From SB21 sp964535295 (GTDB lineage: Bacteria > CLD3 > SB21): 15,709 bases of DNA. Location of the stretch: contig CAZHUW010000067.1 of assembly GCA_964535295.1 (NCBI GenBank), positions 1 to 15,709 on the forward strand. The letters are read 5' to 3'. The position numbers and the translations under genes are program-made. Positions 6,911 to 14,345 of this stretch are shown here, one piece after another. Each line of letters opens with the position of its first letter. Position 1 is the first letter of the stretch. Under the pieces are notes generated by a model. The model searched no databases, was not told where the DNA came from, and saw only the letters and a program-made list of their open reading frames with translations.

Positions 6911-8026
6911 CTAGAAGGGAAAAGACAATTCGAATTTACTGCCAATACCTTCTTTGCTTTCAACAGTCAATGTACCGCCGTTTATTTTTGTCAGATCGCG
7001 CGCGATATTAAGCCCAAGACCGGCTCCCTGTTGTTCCATTTCAGCGCGATTGACTTGATAGAATTTAGTGAAAATATTCGAAATTTTATCCGCTGGAATT
7101 CCAATGCCTGTATCCTCGAAAGAAACGGTTAATCTTCCTTTGTCAAAACTTGAGCTGATCAAGATTGAGCCGTTTTCTTTATTAAATTTTATTGCATTAC
7201 TAATCAGCCTTTCAACAACATCTGCGATCTGGTCAGCGCTCATTTTTAATATAGGCGGATTAGGGGCCAATTTTGATGTTAACGAGATATTCTTTGTTCT
7301 GGCTTCAATTTCGTATCTTGACATTAGATGTTGTATAACGAAATTAATATCGACATCCTGCTTTGTTTTTTCAAATTCATTTTTCGTCTCTCCGGTCGCT
7401 ATGCGAACCGTAACAAGAAAATCCTTGAGCAAAGAATCCAACCTTTCACCGCTACGTTTTATTCGCATCAACAGTTCCTGAAGTTCATTTTGCTTAAATT
7501 CCATTTTTTCATCAAGCAGGAGATTCGATGTCAACTTGATGATAAATAGAGGGGTATTAACTTCGTGTGTAATTGTAGATAATATCTCGCGTTTGAGTTG
7601 GTCAATCTGATTAAAAAGCTCCGATTGTGTAGAAGTTTTTATCTCGTTGACGCGTTTAAGCTTGCCGCGAATGGAGGCCAGCAACTCTTCCTGCTCAATG
7701 GGTTTTGTCAAGAAATCATCGGATCCAATTTCTTTACTATGCCGACGTTTTTCTGTATCGGAGTAAGCGGTAAGGAAAATGAATGGAACGGAGCGTAAAT
7801 GAGGAACCGCTTTTACTTTATCATACAATTCAAAACCGTCCATATTGGGCATAGCAATGTCACTAACGATCAGATCGGGTGTAAAGGTAAGTAACTTCTC
7901 CAACGCGGTTGTTCCATTCATCGCGGATACCACTTCATACCCGGACCGACTGAGATAAATGTTGATCAACTGGCGGTTCTGAAAATCATCCTCAACGACC
8001 AATATTTTAATGTGAGTCATTTCCAT
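6911..8026 (-). CDS. hybrid response regulator / sensor histidine kinase (REC-HisKA-HATPase)
   Basis: This is a 371-residue cytoplasmic two-component protein without membrane segments. An N-terminal receiver domain (about 5-125) has the acidic pocket E12/D13/D14, phospho-acceptor D56 in SDIAMPNMDG, T86 and K108 (LTKP). A short helix leads to the dimerisation domain with the phospho-accepting H154 in THEVNTPL. The catalytic ATPase domain follows, with N-box ERLISNAIKFN, G1 DTGIGIP, F-box FTKFYQ and G2 GAGLGLNIA. All key residues look intact. Having the receiver at the N-terminus and no sensor domain suggests that it takes its signal from a partner kinase through D56. The start is either ATG 8026 or ATG 8020 (MTHIKIL); neither has a clear ribosome site. 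It begins 10 nt after the metG stop, so it is probably co-transcribed with metG. No cognate regulator lies nearby. Confidence 0.93.
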   Translation of the reverse strand: MEMTHIKILVVEDDFQNRQLINIYLSRSGYEVVSAMNGTTALEKLLTFTPDLIVSDIAMPNMDGFELYDKVKAVPHLRSVPFIFLTAYSDTEKRRHSKEIGSDDFLTKPIEQEELLASIRGKLKRVNEIKTSTQSELFNQIDQLKREILSTITHEVNTPLFIIKLTSNLLLDEKMEFKQNELQELLMRIKRSGERLDSLLKDFLVTVRIATGETKNEFEKTKQDVDINFVIQHLMSRYEIEARTKNISLTSKLAPNPPILKMSADQIADVVERLISNAIKFNKENGSILISSSFDKGRLTVSFEDTGIGIPADKISNIFTKFYQVNRAEMEQQGAGLGLNIARDLTKINGGTLTVESKEGIGSKFELSFPF

Positions 8027-8036
8027 AAATAAGCTT

Positions 8037-10139
8037 TTAACTTACTTTTAAGCCGGAAGAAATCGGCACTTCGGGTGTGAGGATTTTGAGGCTTTTTCCA
8101 TTACTTACCGTTAAGACCATTCCGTTAGATTCTACGCCACGAATTTTGGCCGGTTTAAGATTAGCTACAATGATTACCTGTTTTCCCAGCAAGTCTTCAG
8201 GCTTATAATATTCAGCAAGGCCGGAAACTACCTGACGGCGTTCACCTCCAAGATCAAGTTGAAGTTTGAAAAGCTTGGTAGTTCCTTCAATTTTCTCACA
8301 TTCGAGCACCGTGGCCGATCGCATATCTATTTTAGCAAAATCATCTATACTGATCGGACTTAAAATCGCCTGTGCTTTTTCAATTTCATTTTCGACAGCA
8401 TTCTTTGTTTCTACAGTTTGATTGAGAGCGTCAACTTCCTTTTGTATCATTTCGTCTTCTATTTTAGTGAATATAATTTCGATTTTGCCTAGGGTATGTT
8501 CGGCTGGAACCACACTATCTGAGATCTTAGACCAATCCTGCTCCATCACGGTCCCATTCTGGTTCAACATTTTCCATACTTTCTCAGAGGTAAACGGTAT
8601 AAACGGATGCATAATGATTGCTAAAGCCTTGACAACCTGGATGCTAACGTACAATGTGGATTGGCATTTTTCCCTATCGGATTTCAATGTTTTCCAAGGC
8701 TCTGAGTCATTAAAATATTTATTGGCATTTCGCGCCAGGTCCATAAAACGTCGACAAGCGTCGCGTAGTTTGAAATTTTCAATCAGATCGGCAGTTTCTG
8801 ATTCGGCACGTTTGATCTCTTGAAGCATTTCCCTGTCTATCGTCTGAAGGGAGCCGGGGTTCGGAACTTTATTATCAAAATTCTTAACGGTGAATGAAAG
8901 GCAACGGTTTATGAAATTTCCAAGAATATCGGCCAATTCGCTATTATTTTTCGCTTGAAAATCTTTCCAGGAGAAATCTGAATCTTTGTTCTCCGGCAGG
9001 ATGGATGTCAGAGTATACCGCAAAGGATCCGGGGGAAATCTCTCAATATAATCCTTGACCCAAACTGCGTAATTGCGACTTGTAGAGAGTTTCGCGCCTT
9101 CCAGATTCAGAAATTCGCATGCGGGTATTTCGGAAACCAAGACAAAACGATTTTCCTTTTTCGACTGATTATATGCCATCATGATTGCGGGGAACATTAT
9201 GGCGTGGAAGACGATATTATCTTTACCGATAAAATGAACCAGTTTGGTGTCTTCTCTTTGCCAATATTCTCTCCATTTTTCAGGTTGTCCAATTTTTTGC
9301 GCCCATTCCTTCGTGGATGAGATGTAACCAAGGACTGCCTCGAACCAAACATAAAGGACTTTTCCTTTGGCGCCGTCAATCATATTTCCTTTTTTGTCTT
9401 TTTGAGGAAGCGCCACCCCCCAATCTAAATCCCGTGTGATCGCCCGGTCGGCCAATTTTTGATTGAACCATCCTTTACAGTAATTGAGGACATTGTCTTT
9501 CCAATGCGATTTCGTTCCGATCCATTTTTCCAATTCCGGTTGAAAATCCCCCAATGGGATGTACCAATGAGTAGTTTCTTTTGCTACCGGAGTTGTCCCG
9601 GATACTTTGCTTCGAGGACTGATCAGTTGCATCTGATTAAGGTACGTTCCGCATTTTTCGCACTGATCTCCCCTGGCATCGGTATTCTGGCAGATGGGGC
9701 AGGTACCCTCCACATAACGATCGGACAAGAACATTCCTGCTTTTTCATCATACCACTGCATTTCAGGTTTTTTTCTCAAGAGATTCTTTTCAAGCATATC
9801 CAAAAAAAACTCTTGAGCGGTATCCCGGTGAATCGCACTTGATGTGCGGGAATAATGGTCAAAACTGATTCCCATTTTAGAAAACTCATCTTGGATCATC
9901 GTATTATAACGATCCACAAGCTCTTGCGGAGAGACTCCTTCTTTTTCTGCTTGAATCGTTATAGGAACGCCATGTTCATCGCTTCCGCAAATGTAGAGTA
10001 TATCCCTTTTCATCAAGCGCTGATAACGAACGTAAATATCGGCAGGTAAATATGCTCCGGTCAAACGTCCAATATGGCTCGGTCCATTGGCGTACGGTAA
10101 TGCGCTGGTAACTAGAATTCGTTTAAAATCCTTTTTCAA
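8037..10139 (-). CDS. metG: methionyl-tRNA synthetase MetG
   Basis: This class I synthetase charges tRNA-Met with methionine and is 700 residues long, a full-length form. The Rossmann fold starts at TSALPYANG (11-19) with the signature variant HIGR (22-25). The zinc knuckle cysteines are C147, C150, C160 and C163. The second signature is KLSTS (350-354), embedded in LEGAKLSTSRNYAVW, a form I associate with Bacteroidetes-type MetRS. The anticodon-binding helical domain runs to about 560. A charged linker then leads to a C-terminal tRNA-binding (EMAP/Trbp111-like) domain, about 595-700 (DMRSATVLECEKI, QVVSGLAEYY, ESNGMVL). The start is TTG at 10139, supported by AGGAG 6 nt upstream (minus strand; 10146-10150 on plus). 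The gene abuts the assembly gap but appears complete. The histidine kinase gene follows 10 nt downstream. Confidence 0.97.
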   Translation of the reverse strand: MKKDFKRILVTSALPYANGPSHIGRLTGAYLPADIYVRYQRLMKRDILYICGSDEHGVPITIQAEKEGVSPQELVDRYNTMIQDEFSKMGISFDHYSRTSSAIHRDTAQEFFLDMLEKNLLRKKPEMQWYDEKAGMFLSDRYVEGTCPICQNTDARGDQCEKCGTYLNQMQLISPRSKVSGTTPVAKETTHWYIPLGDFQPELEKWIGTKSHWKDNVLNYCKGWFNQKLADRAITRDLDWGVALPQKDKKGNMIDGAKGKVLYVWFEAVLGYISSTKEWAQKIGQPEKWREYWQREDTKLVHFIGKDNIVFHAIMFPAIMMAYNQSKKENRFVLVSEIPACEFLNLEGAKLSTSRNYAVWVKDYIERFPPDPLRYTLTSILPENKDSDFSWKDFQAKNNSELADILGNFINRCLSFTVKNFDNKVPNPGSLQTIDREMLQEIKRAESETADLIENFKLRDACRRFMDLARNANKYFNDSEPWKTLKSDREKCQSTLYVSIQVVKALAIIMHPFIPFTSEKVWKMLNQNGTVMEQDWSKISDSVVPAEHTLGKIEIIFTKIEDEMIQKEVDALNQTVETKNAVENEIEKAQAILSPISIDDFAKIDMRSATVLECEKIEGTTKLFKLQLDLGGERRQVVSGLAEYYKPEDLLGKQVIIVANLKPAKIRGVESNGMVLTVSNGKSLKILTPEVPISSGLKVS

Positions 10140-10152
10140 AAAAAACTCCTAA
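10138..10152. repeat. 15-nt sequence duplicated across the gap, left copy
   Basis: AAAAAAAACTCCTAA occurs here and again at 10253-10267, directly bordering the N run. On the minus strand it carries the metG ribosome-binding site (TTAGGAG plus a T-run). The duplication looks like unmerged overlapping contig ends rather than a biological repeat. Confidence 0.9.
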
Positions 10153-10252
10153 NNNNNNNNNNNNNNNNNNNNNNNNNNNNNNNNNNNNNNNNNNNNNNNN
10201 NNNNNNNNNNNNNNNNNNNNNNNNNNNNNNNNNNNNNNNNNNNNNNNNNNNN
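10153..10252. other. assembly gap (100 N)
   Basis: Exactly 100 N, the usual placeholder for a gap of unknown size. It lies in the metG upstream region, between metG and the metallo-hydrolase gene. The same 15 bases border it on both sides. Confidence 0.99.
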
Positions 10253-10267
10253 AAAAAAAACTCCTAA
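10253..10267. repeat. 15-nt sequence duplicated across the gap, right copy
   Basis: This is an exact copy of 10138-10152. If the two are the same locus, the sequence simply continues CTCCTAATTGTGC and the metG upstream region is intact. The remaining intergenic sequence (10268-10368) shows only a small ACAAT...ATTGT inverted repeat and no promoter that I could call with confidence. Confidence 0.9.
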
Positions 10268-10368
10268 TTGTGCAAATACAATATCCGCATTGTGAAAAAG
10301 AATATGCAAAAGATTCGATAAAAAAACAAATCTAGAGGTATGAATGAAAAAGGACGGGTCAACCAAAT

Positions 10369-11181
10369 TTATGAAGGATAAGTTACTACCTGTTTGGCGC
10401 AGTAAAGTTCCAAGTCAGGATATTTCTTTTTCAATTCTTCTTCAATTCGGTCAAGGTCGTCATCTGAACGTAAAGGTTCATGGTGAGTCAGAAGAATCTT
10501 TTTTGTACCCATTTTTCTGGCATTTTCACACGCCATATCAAAAGTGGAATGTCCCCAACCTATTTTATGCTCGTATTCATCATTACGGTACATGGCGTCA
10601 TGAATCAGGATATCGCAACCTTTTGCCCACTCGATGAACTCACGATTAACAACGTTATTGATTGCTTCATGGTCACTTGCGTAAACTACTGAAGAATTTC
10701 CGTCTGCGATTTTGTAGGCATAACACGGATCGGTGTGATTAAGCGCTTTGAATGAGACCTTAAAACCGTTGATCTCCATATCGGCAGTAAGCCGATGGAA
10801 TTCAAACTTAGAATTAAGCGCTTCCCAACCATTAAAAGGCCCGTAAGAACCGTCAAAGTATATATCCATGACCTCCTGCAACTGTTCGACCTTAAAAGGA
10901 GAATAAAAATTGTTTGTGCTCTTGGGATGATGAACAGGGCCAAAGTAATTCAATCCCTGAATATGATCCCAGTGAAAATGTGAAATGAGGACATGGAATT
11001 GACCCATTTTATTCGCAAGATGGTCCGAATAAAAACCGATACCGAATCCCGCATCGATCACGATACTGCGCTCTCCGTTTTTTACAACAACACAAGAAGT
11101 CAAAGAGCCGTATCGCAATATATCTTCATGGGGCGCGCTAATGGATCCGCGAGTACCGTAAAAGATAACTTCTAAAGCCAT
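10369..11181 (-). CDS. MBL-fold metallo-hydrolase (copy 1)
   Basis: This 270-residue soluble metallo-beta-lactamase-fold hydrolase resembles phosphodiesterase-like members such as PhnP-type proteins. It starts with the family's strand-loop FYGTRGS (7-13). The dinuclear metal motif is H68-x-H70-x-D72-H73 (SHFHWDH), followed by ASDHEA, HDAMY and LTHHEP near the C-terminus, which supply the remaining metal ligands. The active site looks intact; the substrate cannot be read from sequence. Its ATG lies inside the end of copy 2 (ATGGCTTTAG, 10-nt overlap), with GGAG 7 nt upstream, so translation is probably coupled. The two copies share layout and motifs and look like an old tandem duplication. Next downstream is the metG upstream region. 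Confidence 0.9.
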   Translation of the reverse strand: MALEVIFYGTRGSISAPHEDILRYGSLTSCVVVKNGERSIVIDAGFGIGFYSDHLANKMGQFHVLISHFHWDHIQGLNYFGPVHHPKSTNNFYSPFKVEQLQEVMDIYFDGSYGPFNGWEALNSKFEFHRLTADMEINGFKVSFKALNHTDPCYAYKIADGNSSVVYASDHEAINNVVNREFIEWAKGCDILIHDAMYRNDEYEHKIGWGHSTFDMACENARKMGTKKILLTHHEPLRSDDDLDRIEEELKKKYPDLELYCAKQVVTYPS

Positions 11182-12074
11182 ATTTCTTCTCCTTCACTTA
11201 GCGCAATAACCTCAACTGCTTTTGGTTTCCCCATAGAAGCTAAATAGTCGTTTGCCGATTCGATTTTGTTTCTAACATTCATATCTTTGTCTTCAGGTGC
11301 GTGATGGCCTAATATTATCTTTTTAACGTTGCCTTTGAGCGCAAGATCCACAGCCATTTCCGGTGATGAGTGTCCCCAATTTTCTTTTCCTTTTATGCTT
11401 TCTTTGGTAAAGTGCGTATCGTGCAGCATCAGATCCGCGTCGGCGACAAATCGAACCAGCGTATCATAAAAGACTTTTTCTTTAGTGATAAAATCATCTT
11501 TCTTCCAACCCTTCATCAAAACGCCGAGATGGTTATTCTCAATCGGCGCATGATCGGTAATGATACAAATGGATTTTCCTCCGAATTCAATGCGATAACC
11601 TAAGGTCAAACCCTGGTGATTCAATTCTATGGTTTTGATCTTAGCCTTTTCGATCATGAATTCTTCGTTTGGATAAAGTTCTTTGAACTCTATTTTCTCT
11701 TTGAAAATGTCAAACGGAATCGGTATCAATCCTTTATTGTGTTGATGTTCGAATAATGATTTGATATCGTACTTTTCAGAGCGGGGCCCCATGATGGTGA
11801 GCTTCGTGCCGGGCATGAAAAGCGGGGCGAAAAACGGGAATGCGAGAATATGATCCCAATGGGTATGGGTTATTAGAAAATGCGCCTTCAGTCCTCTAGA
11901 GTTGTTCTCAGAAATCCTTACACCTTCCCGAAAAATCCCCGTACCTCCATCAACATAAATCGGATCCATACCGTCGATGGTGATCTTAAAGGCCGTAGTA
12001 TTCCCGCCATATTTGACCTGTTCATTTGTCAAAATAGGTCGAGAACCACGAGTCCCAAGAAGCGTGAATTTCAT
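11172..12074 (-). CDS. MBL-fold metallo-hydrolase (copy 2)
   Basis: This 300-residue paralogue is encoded just upstream of copy 1. It starts MKFTLLGTRGSRP and has the metal motif H70-x-H72-x-D74-H75 (THTHWDH), then IITDHAP, HDTHF, NWGHSSPEMAVDLA and LGHHAPEDKD, which mirror the same elements in copy 1. It is probably a cytoplasmic phosphodiesterase or related hydrolase; the substrate is unknown. The start is well supported by a strong AGGAGGAG (12082-12089 on plus) 7 nt before the ATG. It begins 36 nt after the ricT stop and overlaps copy 1 by 10 nt, so it is probably part of the holB-ricT transcript. Confidence 0.9.
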   Translation of the reverse strand: MKFTLLGTRGSRPILTNEQVKYGGNTTAFKITIDGMDPIYVDGGTGIFREGVRISENNSRGLKAHFLITHTHWDHILAFPFFAPLFMPGTKLTIMGPRSEKYDIKSLFEHQHNKGLIPIPFDIFKEKIEFKELYPNEEFMIEKAKIKTIELNHQGLTLGYRIEFGGKSICIITDHAPIENNHLGVLMKGWKKDDFITKEKVFYDTLVRFVADADLMLHDTHFTKESIKGKENWGHSSPEMAVDLALKGNVKKIILGHHAPEDKDMNVRNKIESANDYLASMGKPKAVEVIALSEGEEIWL

Positions 12075-12110
12075 CGCTTTTCTCCTCCTGGTTGCAGAAA
12101 AAATCAGATA

Positions 12111-13088
12111 CTAATTTTTTGGTCTCGGGAAATTATGTTTGTCGAAAAACGGATCTTCTTCTATAAAATCTTTAAGCGGATTCAACATCTGACCGTCCTC
12201 CACTTTATCGTGGGTGCTACATTTGCCTGACTTGCAGCCGCCGCCGTTGACGGAACAACCCTGGATCTCATCGAGATTAATTCCTTCGATTGAGGCAACT
12301 TCTTCCAATGTCAAAGTTTCCCAGTCATCGTCTTTGTGATGATGAATAAAAACCTTATTGCCGATAATATCTAAATGTTTGATCTCTCCAGGACCTTTGG
12401 AGGTTTTGATCTGGGATCCGATCCCTGGAAATTTAGATAAGGTTTTTACATAGAAATCGCGTTCATAAGCCAGACAACATTTCAAACGCCCGCACAAACC
12501 TGTCAGTTTAGTCGGATTGAGCTGCAATCCCTGATCTTTTGCAAAATCGGTCGTGATGGGTTTGAATTCAGATAAATGAGAAGAACAACATAATTCTTTG
12601 CCGCACGGCCCGTATCCGCCGACACGCTTGGATTCGTCGCGCACACCTATCTGTCGTAACTCAATCCGGGTCTTGAACTGGCTCGCAAGATCACGTACCA
12701 AATTTCTGAAATCAACGCGTTTATCTGCCGTAAAAAAGAAGACAAGCCGCTTACGGTCAAATTGATATTCTGCATCGACCAGCTTCATTCTCAAACCATG
12801 CTCGGCAATTTTTTGTTTTACAATTGCTTTTGCTTTCTCTTCTTCATTTCTATTCTCAATAAGCCGTGAGATTTCATCAGGGTTTGCAACCCGAACGAAA
12901 GCTCGAAGTTCTCGTCCTTCGATTTCCTCCTTTGGTATTCTGTCCGGAGTAAGGCAAATTTTACCGAGGTCCACACCAGATTCTGCCTGTACAACAACAT
13001 GTTCACCCAATTTGATATTCAAATTGTGTTTGTTGTCATAATATTCTTTCCGTAGAGCTTTAAACTCGACTTGGATAGGAGTTATCAT
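12111..13088 (-). CDS. ricT: PSP1 / RicT (YaaT) family protein
   Basis: This 325-residue protein is homologous to Bacillus RicT (YaaT), which with RicA and RicF forms a complex carrying iron-sulfur clusters and affecting RNA processing; its role outside Firmicutes is less clear. The PSP1 core shows GVDLGKI (38-44), KRLVFFFTADKRVDFRNLV (113-131), RIELRQIG (141-148), then the Cys-rich signature GGYGPCGKELCC (C162, C167, C168) and LCGRLKCCLAYE (C199, C204, C205). The C-terminus adds a second Cys cluster (C278, C285, C290), which is extra to the core. It starts 16 nt after the holB stop, a common pairing in bacteria. No strong Shine-Dalgarno is visible, fitting coupling to holB. Confidence 0.92.
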   Translation of the reverse strand: MITPIQVEFKALRKEYYDNKHNLNIKLGEHVVVQAESGVDLGKICLTPDRIPKEEIEGRELRAFVRVANPDEISRLIENRNEEEKAKAIVKQKIAEHGLRMKLVDAEYQFDRKRLVFFFTADKRVDFRNLVRDLASQFKTRIELRQIGVRDESKRVGGYGPCGKELCCSSHLSEFKPITTDFAKDQGLQLNPTKLTGLCGRLKCCLAYERDFYVKTLSKFPGIGSQIKTSKGPGEIKHLDIIGNKVFIHHHKDDDWETLTLEEVASIEGINLDEIQGCSVNGGGCKSGKCSTHDKVEDGQMLNPLKDFIEEDPFFDKHNFPRPKN

Positions 13089-13104
13089 ATAATCAATTTC
13101 TGAA

Positions 13105-14241
13105 TTAGTCTGTTTTTGAATTAAAAATGATTTTTCTGAGATTTAAACCTAGATTAATCAATATTAAATTAAGATAGATATTTCGTGAAATAAGGTCAAC
13201 AGCTTTTTCAATCTCAGTTAAGGCGAGATCAACATTAGTGCGAGGAAAGTTGCGCATAAATTTTTCAATGCGTTCAATTTTATCATGATTAATAAGCATT
13301 GAATTAAGCAATGAAGAATCATCTTTAACGTGACTTATGTAAAAAGAGTCCTGGAACCACGTCGACATGATTGAAAGTATTTCCAATATAAAGGCTTTAT
13401 CTTTTTTGTTTTCGGCCAAAAGAATATCGACTGCATCAGCAACAGATGAAGAATGCGAACCCACAATGCCAATCAAAAACTGTATCATCAATTCTCGTTT
13501 ATTTTTCAGATCGCCAGACATAAGTTGCAGGGCTGTGGCGTAATTACCGTCCGCAAGTTTTGCAATAATACGCGCATCTTTTGACTCTGCTTTTTGCATT
13601 TGTACCAGACCGCTTTCGATTTGTTCCGGTTGAATTTTCTGAAGTTTGACTAACTGGCAACGGGAAATGATCGTTGGGAGCAGGCCTTGGAACTGGCTCG
13701 TCGTTAGAAAATAGAGCGTTTGTGGAGGAGGTTCTTCCAGGATTTTTAGCAAAGCGTTTGCGGACTCCTGATTCATTTCCTCGACAAACGTGATAATAAA
13801 TGTTTTGATATTGCCTTCATATGACCGTAAACCGATCTCGCGCAAAAGACCGCGGATAGAATTTTTTTCCGGATTTTCCGGATCGCCGATATGCAGGCTT
13901 CCGCCGGCAACTTTGACTTTGGTATACAATTCCTGCGATTTATCTTCCAGCATAGCGAACATATCGGAATCTTCTGTCGATTTAAGGACCGGAAAATAAT
14001 AATGAACGTCCGGGTGTTGAAATGAAGAGATGCGTTTACAATTCACACAGTTGTGGCAGGGTTCGGCGTTAGTCCTATCAGGATGTACGCACAGGATAAA
14101 TTTCGACATTTCAATTGCCAATTCTTCAGCGCCCAAACCTTCTTCACCGGAAAGGAGGTAAGCATGCGCAAGACGTTGATTAGCAAATGCTTTAATAAGT
14201 TGTGCTTTGGCGGTATCTTGGCCAATAACTTTAGAAAGCAT
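13105..14241 (-). CDS. holB: DNA polymerase III delta' subunit HolB
   Basis: HolB is a clamp-loader subunit that helps to load the sliding clamp. From the ATG at 14241 it is 378 residues. I preferred this to the TTG at 14280 because MLSKVIGQDTAKAQL matches the normal N-terminus. An AAA+ fold follows: GEEGLGAEEL occupies the P-loop position but has no lysine, as expected for the non-hydrolysing delta' subunit. The zinc module is C51, C62, C65, C68. Next come NALLKILEEPP and the delta'/gamma SRC motif (ISRCQLVKL), then a diverged helical C-terminal domain. It is first in the holB-ricT-MBL-MBL run and is divergent from the SDR gene across 104 bp of AT-rich sequence, which must hold promoters for both; I could not pick them with confidence. 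Confidence 0.93.
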   Translation of the reverse strand: MLSKVIGQDTAKAQLIKAFANQRLAHAYLLSGEEGLGAEELAIEMSKFILCVHPDRTNAEPCHNCVNCKRISSFQHPDVHYYFPVLKSTEDSDMFAMLEDKSQELYTKVKVAGGSLHIGDPENPEKNSIRGLLREIGLRSYEGNIKTFIITFVEEMNQESANALLKILEEPPPQTLYFLTTSQFQGLLPTIISRCQLVKLQKIQPEQIESGLVQMQKAESKDARIIAKLADGNYATALQLMSGDLKNKRELMIQFLIGIVGSHSSSVADAVDILLAENKKDKAFILEILSIMSTWFQDSFYISHVKDDSSLLNSMLINHDKIERIEKFMRNFPRTNVDLALTEIEKAVDLISRNIYLNLILINLGLNLRKIIFNSKTD

Positions 14242-14345
14242 AATTAGAAATTCACTTGGATAAATAAAAATGTGGACCAATATACTAATAATTTTGAATT
14301 ATAAAATATTTTTAATAATCTTAAATTAAAAACAGAGGATTAGGT

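Noticed and set aside
9080..9100. MetRS KLSTS instead of KMSKS as an anomaly
   Set aside because: STS-type second signatures are common in Bacteroidetes-like MetRS as far as I know; this is a lineage trait, not a defect.
10282..10297. ACAAT-ATCCGC-ATTGT inverted repeat upstream of metG as an operator or T-box element
   Set aside because: The arms are only 5 bp, with no anti-terminator, T-box motif or clear promoter nearby; chance is likely.
10136..10366. Open frame spanning the N gap on the minus strand
   Set aside because: Its middle is undefined sequence, and the ends are the metG leader and low-complexity intergenic DNA; there is no protein evidence.
14100..14160. HolB P-loop without lysine as a possible inactivating mutation
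   Set aside because: Delta' subunits normally do not hydrolyse ATP and often have a degraded P-loop; this is family-typical.
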